Shown: piece by piece, positions 55,650 to 62,640 of the stretch | Position numbering within the stretch: the first letter of the stretch is position 1 | How the letters are laid out: each line of letters opens with the position of its first letter | Assembly (NCBI GenBank): GCA_003225055.1 | Contig: QIAU01000193.1 | Location: 1 to 62,640, forward strand | Length of the DNA: 62,640 bases | Origin: Acidobacteriota bacterium | GTDB lineage: Bacteria; Acidobacteriota; Terriglobia; Terriglobales; Acidobacteriaceae | Direction of reading: 5' to 3' | Notes under the pieces: model-generated | Seen by the model: only the letters and a program-made list of their open reading frames with translations | The model's database searches: none | What the model was told of the DNA's origin: nothing | Translations under genes and position numbers: made by a program

Positions 55650-57362
55650 TTACTCGTCAGCAGCAGTTTCTACGATTGAGCTGGGCCGTCGGATCATTTC
55701 GTGCAAAGACGCTCCGGCTGCAACCATCGGATAAACCGTGTCTTCCTGCTCGACCTGGAAATTAATCAAAACCGGGCCCTCGTGCCGGCGCGCCGATTGG
55801 ACCGCGGGCACGACCTCGGAACGTTGCTTCACGTTCATGCTCCGGATGCCGTAAGCCTCCGCCAGTTTGGCGAAATCCGGATTCAGCAGCGGTGTCGCCT
55901 GGTAATTGCGCTCGTAGAAGAATTCCTGCCACTGGCGCACCATACCCAGGTAACCGTTGTTGATGATGGCGATGTGGACTTTCAGGTTTTCCTGAACGAT
56001 GGTGGCCATCTCCGACATCGTCATCTGAAAACCGCCGTCGCCGACTATGGCCCACACTTCGGCTGCGGGACGCGCGACCTTGGCTCCGATTGCCGCCGGC
56101 AAGGCAAATCCCATCGTGCCCAAGCCTCCGGAGGTGATCAGGGAGCGCGGCTGCTCATGTTTGTAGTACTGCGCTTCCCACATCTGGTGCTGGCCGACAT
56201 CGGTGACGACCACAGTGTTGCCATCGCGGGTCTCGCGCCACAGGTCATTAATGACGTGAGCGGCGTAGAGGTGCCCGCTGTCGGGCAGGTTCTGGATGTC
56301 GCGCACCGCGGAATCGCCTTTTAGGCGGTCGATGTAGTCCAGCCATTCGCCGCGGTCGACGGTTTCAACCTTGGGCAGGAGTTCATGCAAGACTTCGCGC
56401 AGATCGCCCACCAGCGCCACATCCACCTTGACGTTCTTATTGATCTCGGCAGGATCGATTTCGACGTGGATCTTCTTGGCGTTGGAGGCGTAGGTTTTGA
56501 GGTTGCCGGTCACGCGATCGTCGAAGCGCATGCCAAGCGCGATTAACAGGTCAGCGTCCTGGATGGTGTGATTCACCCAGGCTTCGCCGTGCATGCCCAT
56601 CATGCCCAGATTCAATGGATGAGAGGCGGGAAACGCTCCCAGACCCAGCAGAGTGAGCGCAACTGGAATCCCGGCGCGCTCCGCCAGATCGCGGACTTCC
56701 CGCTCCGCGCCGGAGACGAGAATGCCGTGACCAGCAAGGATTACGGGCCGTTTGGAGTTGCGAATGAGTTCCCATGCCTGGGCGTACTCCTCGGGCGCGG
56801 GCGAGAGGTCAGGGCGATAGCCGGGCAACTGCGGCTTGGCCGCGTCCCAATCAAATTCACAGCAAGACTGCTGAGCATCCTTGGTGATGTCTATTAGGAC
56901 CGGACCTGGTCGGCCCGAACGGGCCACGTAAAAGGCTTCGCGCACCGTGCGAGCCACTTCGTCGGCATGCGTTACCAGGTAGTTGTGCTTGGTGATGGGT
57001 AGAGTGACACCCGTGATGTCAGTTTCCTGGAAAGCGTCGGAGCCGATCAGCTTGCTGCCCACCTGGCCGGTGATGCAGACGATCGGCGAGGAATCCATCA
57101 TGGCTGTGGCAATGCCGGTCACCATGTTTGTGGCGCCGGGACCTGAAGTGGCTACCGCTATTCCTACACCGCCAGTCGCGCGGGCGTAGCCGTCAGCCAT
57201 GTGCGTGGCGCCCTGCTCATGGCGCACCAATACGTGATGAATGCTGCTGTGCTTCAGTGCATCGTAGGCGGGCAGAATTGCGCCGCCGGGATAGCCGAAG
57301 ACGTGCTTTACGCCCTCGCGCTCCAGGCATTCCCAGAGAATTTGTGCTCCGGTCTTCTTCAT
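55650..57362 (-). CDS. ilvB: acetolactate synthase large (catalytic) subunit
   Basis: A 570-residue thiamine diphosphate enzyme that makes acetolactate from two pyruvates, or acetohydroxybutyrate from pyruvate and ketobutyrate. It has GVKHVFGYPGGAILPAYDAL, the catalytic Glu in HEQGATHMADGYARATGGVG, ATSGPGATNMVTGIATA, the FAD-binding middle domain, and the TPP motif GDGGFQMTMSEMATIVQENL with NNGYLGMVRQWQEFFYERNY. Length is normal. It follows leuA by 35 bases in the operon. Confidence 0.97.
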   Translation of the reverse strand: MKKTGAQILWECLEREGVKHVFGYPGGAILPAYDALKHSSIHHVLVRHEQGATHMADGYARATGGVGIAVATSGPGATNMVTGIATAMMDSSPIVCITGQVGSKLIGSDAFQETDITGVTLPITKHNYLVTHADEVARTVREAFYVARSGRPGPVLIDITKDAQQSCCEFDWDAAKPQLPGYRPDLSPAPEEYAQAWELIRNSKRPVILAGHGILVSGAEREVRDLAERAGIPVALTLLGLGAFPASHPLNLGMMGMHGEAWVNHTIQDADLLIALGMRFDDRVTGNLKTYASNAKKIHVEIDPAEINKNVKVDVALVGDLREVLHELLPKVETVDRGEWLDYIDRLKGDSAVRDIQNLPDSGHLYAAHVINDLWRETRDGNTVVVTDVGQHQMWEAQYYKHEQPRSLITSGGLGTMGFALPAAIGAKVARPAAEVWAIVGDGGFQMTMSEMATIVQENLKVHIAIINNGYLGMVRQWQEFFYERNYQATPLLNPDFAKLAEAYGIRSMNVKQRSEVVPAVQSARRHEGPVLINFQVEQEDTVYPMVAAGASLHEMIRRPSSIVETAADE

Positions 57363-57397
57363 GTTTCTTGCTTCCTAATTTTAGTGCCAGGTTGAAT

Positions 57398-58735
<1,338 letters not shown>

Positions 58736-58775
58736 GTCTGTCCTCCCGGCCCAATCAGGGCCAATTTTCGATCTA

Positions 58776-58817
58776 ATAACAAAAGGGCCATCATCGTTTG
58801 GTGGATGATGGCCCTTT
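58776..58817 (-). terminator. attenuator terminator before leuA
   Basis: On the minus strand, AAAGGGCCATCATC pairs with GATGATGGCCCTTT, a perfect 14-bp stem with an 8-base loop, followed by TGTTATTAG. It lies between the stop of the leader peptide (58840) and the leuA start (58735), so transcription would normally end here unless the stem is prevented from forming. Confidence 0.88.
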
Positions 58818-58839
58818 CAGAAACTTGATTTTGGCTACC

Positions 58840-58959
58840 TCATCCGCCGGATCCTCTGGGTGCAAGCACCAGGCCAAGAATGGCCACGCTAAGGAGGAGC
58901 TCCAGCGCAGGTAAGCCTAGCCCGCCGATAATTCGATTCGAATTAGTCAGAATGGCCAT
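58840..58959 (-). CDS. leu-ilv operon leader peptide
   Basis: A 39-codon ORF that starts at ATG 58959 with AGGTAGG as ribosome-binding site and ends 23 bases before the terminator stem. More than a third of its residues are branched-chain: AIL near the start, II at about 10, a LLL run at 21-23, and VAILGLVL at about 25-32. This is the layout of leader peptides that sense Leu/Ile/Val-tRNA in attenuation. A stalled ribosome in this stretch would allow an alternative fold and read-through into leuA. No such leader in this phylum is known to me. Confidence 0.8.
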   Translation of the reverse strand: MAILTNSNRIIGGLGLPALELLLSVAILGLVLAPRGSGG

Positions 58960-58979
58960 CGCCTACCTGTCACAGACCT

Positions 58980-59007
58980 CATTTACTAGCCTATGTACTC
59001 TAGACAA
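58980..59007 (-). promoter_or_regulatory. possible promoter of the leu-ilv operon
   Basis: On the minus strand a -35-like TTGTCT (59002-59007) and a -10-like TAAATG (58980-58985) are 16 bases apart and end about 20 bases before the leader-peptide start. The match is moderate. Confidence 0.35.
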
Positions 59008-59338
59008 GCGGACAGGGGCGCGTCAATCGTCAGAGCGCCGGGTTAGAAGCAAATAACGGTATTGGAGTATCAGTTTTTTCGATAGAGCTTGGAAGCGGGC
59101 AGACGCTTCAATAAGGCCTCCCCGGCAGGCTGGCGCAGCGCCTTGGGCCCTGCATAACTCATCTCTTACGAAGGAACCAGCCAAAGGAACCAGCCTTAGC
59201 CGCTGAGATGCCAGCGACATTTGGACCCTGTATTCCCAGGGGCTAAAGCCTGTTCCAACTGATGGTTTTCCGAATTCAGAGCGGAGGGTCCTGCGCCATC
59301 CTTCTCGAGCGGAGGGGTGCGCTCACCTGAACACTGGC
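59008..59338. other. spacer between leu-ilv operon and histidine kinase gene
   Basis: About 330 bases with no recognisable gene on either strand. It should hold the promoters of both divergent transcription units. Nothing else stands out. Confidence 0.5.
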
Positions 59339-60700
59339 TTGAGCATTGGAGCCTCACGTTCCGGCTGGCGCGATAGACTGGAACGGCTAGGCGGGATTCG
59401 AGGTGACGGGGCGTTGAGCAAAGGCGACCACAGGAGGATCAATTGGCTGGATGTGGTCTGGCTTCTCTTTCTGGGTGGCCTGGCCGTCCTGCCGCCGCTT
59501 TGGAACATTCGCAAAGAACTGACGCTGCTTGCCATCGGCATCGTGCAAGTGGTTGAGGGCAGATTGGTTGAGCGGTTCCCGCGATGGGGACGCTCCTACG
59601 CCGTTCTGCTCAAGCTGATTTTCTCCACACTGCTGATTGCCAGCACCGGCGGGCCCGGCATCAACAGCAGCTACTATCCTATTTATTACCTGCCGGTAGT
59701 CACGGCAGCCGTCTATTTCGGCCTGCGCATGACCCTCTTGTGGACGCTTCTGGCTTCCGGGCTGTACTGTTCCTTCCTTTATCCTGCACTTCAGGAATAT
59801 GAACTGACCGCCGATGCCATCACCGAACTCGTCCTACGCGTTCTGTTCTTTTTTGTAGCCGCGCTCGTCGTGAACCGATTTGCGGTCGAGAATCGGCGCC
59901 AGACCAAGCGTTATCAGCAACTGGCAGAACAGCTCGCGGAAACCAATCGCCAGTTACAAACCGCTCAGGCCGAGGCGCGACGATCGGAACGGCTGGCTGC
60001 GCTGGGGCAACTGTCGGCAGGATTGGCTCACGAGATTCGCAATCCCCTGGGCGTGATCCGGGGTTCGGCGGAAATGCTGAATCGGAAGCTGGAAGCGTCC
60101 AATCCGCTCGCCAGCGAACTGGCCGGCTACATTTCCGGCGAGGTCGACCGGGTCAGCGTGATGGTTGGCCGCTTCCTTGATTTTGCCCGGCCGTTGCACC
60201 CCGAAACCAGCCCCCGGCCAGTAACCGAACTGCTCGACCGCGCGCTGAAGTCGGTGGCGGAGCAGTGGCACGGCGGGAAAATTGAAGTGGCGCGTGAGTA
60301 CCAGAATGACTTGCCGCTCGCGCCGCTCGATGAAAATCTCTGTGAACAGGCGTTTGTGAACCTGATCCAGAATGCCTATGAAGCCATGGGGAACGAAGGT
60401 GGGATGCTTCGCGTGCAGGTTTCCAAGGTCATCCGGAATGATCGCCCGGGAATAGAGATCCGGCTGGAGGATACCGGGCCTGGCGTATCGGCCGACCTTC
60501 GCGAACAGATCTTCAATCCGTTTGTCACCACCAAGAAAACCGGGACCGGACTCGGGCTCTCGATTGTCTCGAAAATTCTGGACGAGCACCACGGCTCGAT
60601 CCGCGTTGAGAGCGCGCCGAATCAAGGCGCGTGTTTCGTGGTCTTTTTTCCCGCGGAAGAGCAGGCGGTACGGAAGGAAGGGGCGCTGGCCTCGGGATGA
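59339..60700 (+). CDS. membrane sensor histidine kinase, NtrB-like
   Basis: A 453-residue kinase. The N-terminal part has about six hydrophobic spans (about 38-165) as sensor, a coiled coil (about 170-215), a HisKA domain with His231 in GLAHEIRNPLG, and a HATPase domain with NLIQNAYEAMGNEGG, DTGPGVS and the FNPFVTTKKTGTGLGLSIV block. The H box and FNPFVTTK are NtrB/AtoS-type. The stop overlaps the start of the sigma-54 activator by four bases (ATGA), so the two form a cognate pair. The TTG start is uncertain. The signal sensed is unknown. Confidence 0.93.
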   Translation: MSIGASRSGWRDRLERLGGIRGDGALSKGDHRRINWLDVVWLLFLGGLAVLPPLWNIRKELTLLAIGIVQVVEGRLVERFPRWGRSYAVLLKLIFSTLLIASTGGPGINSSYYPIYYLPVVTAAVYFGLRMTLLWTLLASGLYCSFLYPALQEYELTADAITELVLRVLFFFVAALVVNRFAVENRRQTKRYQQLAEQLAETNRQLQTAQAEARRSERLAALGQLSAGLAHEIRNPLGVIRGSAEMLNRKLEASNPLASELAGYISGEVDRVSVMVGRFLDFARPLHPETSPRPVTELLDRALKSVAEQWHGGKIEVAREYQNDLPLAPLDENLCEQAFVNLIQNAYEAMGNEGGMLRVQVSKVIRNDRPGIEIRLEDTGPGVSADLREQIFNPFVTTKKTGTGLGLSIVSKILDEHHGSIRVESAPNQGACFVVFFPAEEQAVRKEGALASG

Positions 60701-62073
60701 CAGCCAAAGGCAACATTTTGATTGTCGAGGATGAGGCCAAGATGCGGCGCATCCTGGAGCTCAGCCTCGGCGAAGATGGTTTCACAATGCTCTCCGCCGA
60801 AGACGCTGAGTCAGGTTTGAAGTTGTTGCAGAACGGGTCCGTGGACCTGGTGGTCACCGACTTGAAGCTTCCCGGCATGAACGGGCTGGAATTTCTACAG
60901 GCTGTTAAGCGATTCAATGCCGCGCTGCCTGTGGTGGTGATGACTGCGTTTGGCACCGTCGAAACCGCCGTCGAAGCAATGAAGGCGGGCGCCAGCGACT
61001 ACGTACTGAAACCCTTCTCGCTCGACGAAATGCGGATGGTCATCCACAAGGAGCTGGATGTTCGCCGTCTGCGCGAAGAGAATCGATCGCTTCGGGAAGC
61101 GCTGCAGCAGCGCTATCAGCACCCAAACCTCGTGGCGCGCAGCCCGAAGATGCAGAAAGTGCTGGCCACCGTGGAACGAGTGGCGGCCACGAATTCCACC
61201 GTGCTGCTCGGCGGAGAAAGCGGCGTCGGAAAGGACCTGATCGCCCGCGCCATTCACGAAACCTCGCGGCGCGCATCCGGACCGTTCATCAAGATCAACA
61301 GCACGGCCATTCCAGAGAACCTGCTGGAGAGCGAACTGTTCGGCTACGAGAAAGGAGCGTTCACGGGCGCCACGACCAGTAAGCCCGGAAAATTCGAGCT
61401 CGCTGACAAGGGAACTTTGTTTCTTGACGAGATCGGCGACGTGCCTCCCGCCACCCAGGTAAAACTTCTCCGCGTCTTGCAGGAACGCGAGTTTGAGCGC
61501 TTGGGCGGCACGCGAACCTTGAAAGTGGATGTGCGCCTGATCGCGGCAACCAACCGCGATTTGCGCGAGGCACTCGAGCAGGGCACTTTTCGCGAAGACC
61601 TCTACTACCGGCTGAATGTCGTGCCTGTCGATATCCCGCCCCTCCGTGAACACAAAGAAGATATTCCGGAACTGGTGAACCTCTTCCTGGCTCGCTCCTC
61701 GGGCGAATCCGCCAAGGAAATCACCACTGTGAGTCCGGAGGCGATGAGAATGCTGATGGACTATTACTGGCCGGGGAATGTCCGCGAGCTTCAGAACATT
61801 GTTGAGCGCGCCTTCGCCTTGGCCAAGGGGCCTGTGCTAGGGGCGTCCGACATTCACTTTGATCCTCCTCGCGCGCGGCCTCAGAATGCCGGCACCTCTC
61901 TTCTGCCCGAAGGCATGACGCTCGAGCAGTGGGAAGACGAGATGATCCGCGAGGCTGTGCGCAGAGCCAATGGCAACAAAAGCCAGGCCGCGCGGATGCT
62001 GGGTCTGTCGCGGAACGCGTTGCGTTATCGGCTCTCGAAAATGGGAATTGCCGACGAAGGAGAGGGGACATAA
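60697..62073 (+). CDS. sigma-54-dependent response regulator (NtrC family)
   Basis: A 458-residue transcription activator. It has a receiver domain (Asp55 in LVVTDLKLPGMNG, Lys in YVLKPFS), an AAA+ domain with the P-loop GESGVGKD (usually GESGTGKE), the sigma-54 contact loop ELFGYEKGAFTGA, Walker B GTLFLDEIGDVP, arginine-rich sensor II region, and a Fis-type helix-turn-helix (ANGNKSQAARMLGLSRNALR). The ATG at 60697 overlaps the kinase stop. It would activate sigma-54 promoters when phosphorylated by the upstream kinase. Targets cannot be read here. Confidence 0.96.
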   Translation: MTAKGNILIVEDEAKMRRILELSLGEDGFTMLSAEDAESGLKLLQNGSVDLVVTDLKLPGMNGLEFLQAVKRFNAALPVVVMTAFGTVETAVEAMKAGASDYVLKPFSLDEMRMVIHKELDVRRLREENRSLREALQQRYQHPNLVARSPKMQKVLATVERVAATNSTVLLGGESGVGKDLIARAIHETSRRASGPFIKINSTAIPENLLESELFGYEKGAFTGATTSKPGKFELADKGTLFLDEIGDVPPATQVKLLRVLQEREFERLGGTRTLKVDVRLIAATNRDLREALEQGTFREDLYYRLNVVPVDIPPLREHKEDIPELVNLFLARSSGESAKEITTVSPEAMRMLMDYYWPGNVRELQNIVERAFALAKGPVLGASDIHFDPPRARPQNAGTSLLPEGMTLEQWEDEMIREAVRRANGNKSQAARMLGLSRNALRYRLSKMGIADEGEGT

Positions 62074-62105
62074 TACGTTGTGGGTGCGGTCGGCGACCCG
62101 CGCCG

Positions 62106-62125
62106 GGCGGGTGAAAGGACCCGTC
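62106..62125. repeat. REP-like hairpin after the NtrC-type gene
   Basis: GGCGGGT and ACCCGTC pair with one G-U, with a 6-base loop, followed by TCCACC. It belongs to the same hairpin type as those at 19042 and 28114 and lies 33 bases after the regulator gene stop. Confidence 0.5.
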
Positions 62126-62344
62126 TCCACCGGATTCACGCGGGTGGCCGAAATCCACCACCTTGGCCGAAGGCGGCCACCAATTCGCCAGAATTCCTGA
62201 ATCCGCCCCGATCGCCATCCCCGTAAGCCACTGAACAGCAATAGGTTACGACCGGCAGCCAGCGCCATCGTCTGGCACAGCACCTGCATCTCGAACAGCG
62301 CGCGACACCCGTTTGCGAGCGGTGTTCACGCCGTGAGGTGGGCC

Positions 62345-62640
62345 ATGAAAACGAGACTGCTGGCTGCATTCTCGATTCTGTTGATGACACTGTTCAGCGC
62401 GTCATATTCCAGTGCGCAGGTCGACCTCTCGCCAGGTATCGGACGCGTCAGCCTGATTCACGGCGACGTTTCGACGCAGCGCGGCGACTCCGGAGAATGG
62501 GCAGCCGCGGCGCTGAATCAGCCCCTGGTCAGCGGCGACAAGGTTTCTACGGGAGAACGCTCCCGCGCCGAGGTGCAACTCGACTACGGCAACATTCTCC
62601 GCCTGAGTGACCATTCGCAGGCAACCATCGCAACCCTTGA
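62345..62640 (+). CDS. FecR-domain secreted protein, partial
   Basis: The first 98 codons of a gene that leaves the window. A signal peptide is seen at residues 1-22 (TRLLAAFSILLMTLFSASYS, then SAQ), followed by GIGRVSLIHGDVSTQRGDSG, the start of a FecR-like domain (WAAAALNQPLVSGDKVSTGE, RSRAEVQLDYGNILRLSDHS). FecR domains occur in anti-sigma factors and in large acidobacterial secreted proteins; the signal peptide and lack of an N-terminal ZAS domain point to the latter. The start has GAGGTG. Total length cannot be seen. Confidence 0.8.
   Translation, partial: MKTRLLAAFSILLMTLFSASYSSAQVDLSPGIGRVSLIHGDVSTQRGDSGEWAAAALNQPLVSGDKVSTGERSRAEVQLDYGNILRLSDHSQATIATL

Overview
The window looks like a chromosomal segment of an Acidobacteriota bacterium, probably close to the Koribacter/Acidobacteriaceae side of the phylum. 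Supporting signs are a tandem nadA-motif (NAD+-I) RNA in front of nadA, an RNA class reported so far only from Acidobacteria; an Oar-like TonB-dependent receptor with an N-terminal carboxypeptidase-regulatory-like domain; several short coiled-coil and zinc-ribbon proteins of acidobacterial type; and GC-rich sequence whose spacers are built of short repeated words. No rRNA, tRNA, CRISPR array, prophage or intact mobile element was found.

Layout. 1-2.2 kb: the tail of a response regulator, a REC-PAS histidine kinase and a stand-alone receiver. 2.2-2.8 kb: a decayed IS607-type insertion (tnpA plus the start of tnpB). 3-8 kb: small hypothetical genes (lipoprotein, fatty-acid-hydroxylase-like membrane protein, short membrane and coiled-coil proteins, a secreted protein with an internally duplicated domain). 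8.2-14.5 kb: folD, a sugar kinase/sugar transporter pair, two related small basic proteins, an outer-membrane protein and a broken glycosyltransferase. 14.5-18.9 kb: an RND efflux pump and its adaptor. 19-24.5 kb: threonine aldolase, an Ig-like lipoprotein, and an etfB...etfA cluster with two small membrane genes in between. 25-29.5 kb: ETF-quinone oxidoreductase, moaA behind a structured leader, and nadA behind its riboswitch. 29.7-36.6 kb: DUF2203, an M28 peptidase, a second Ig-like lipoprotein, a wrecked 6-phosphofructokinase, an SH3 lipoprotein, a DegT-type aminotransferase and a DUF309 protein. 36.8-41.2 kb: the Oar-like receptor, ended by a clear terminator, and a urate-oxidase-N-like membrane protein. 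41.5-50.3 kb: hfq-hflX, a structured spacer with a 20-codon ORF, then an ATP synthase operon (b', b, delta, alpha, gamma, beta, epsilon) without the a and c genes. 50.5-53.2 kb: a Gly/Tyr-repeat secreted protein, 3-hydroxyacyl-CoA dehydrogenase and a secreted hypothetical. 54-59 kb (minus strand): a branched-chain amino-acid operon leuA-ilvB-ilvN-ilvC preceded by a 39-codon leader peptide rich in Leu/Ile/Val and an intrinsic terminator. 59.3-62.6 kb: an NtrB/NtrC-like two-component pair and the start of a FecR-domain protein.

Two themes stand out. First, RNA-based control: NAD+-I riboswitch (nadA), a probable cofactor-sensing RNA (moaA), a leader-peptide attenuator (leu-ilv) and an unexplained hairpin array in front of the ATP synthase genes. 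The leuA product ends before the usual leucine-binding domain, which fits control by attenuation rather than only by allostery. Second, gene decay: the IS607 tnpA/tnpB remnants, two small membrane genes, a glycosyltransferase, vapC, pfkA and a receiver fragment are broken, while the long genes beside them are intact. Read-level checks would separate true decay from base-calling errors in the cases with only one or two frameshifts.
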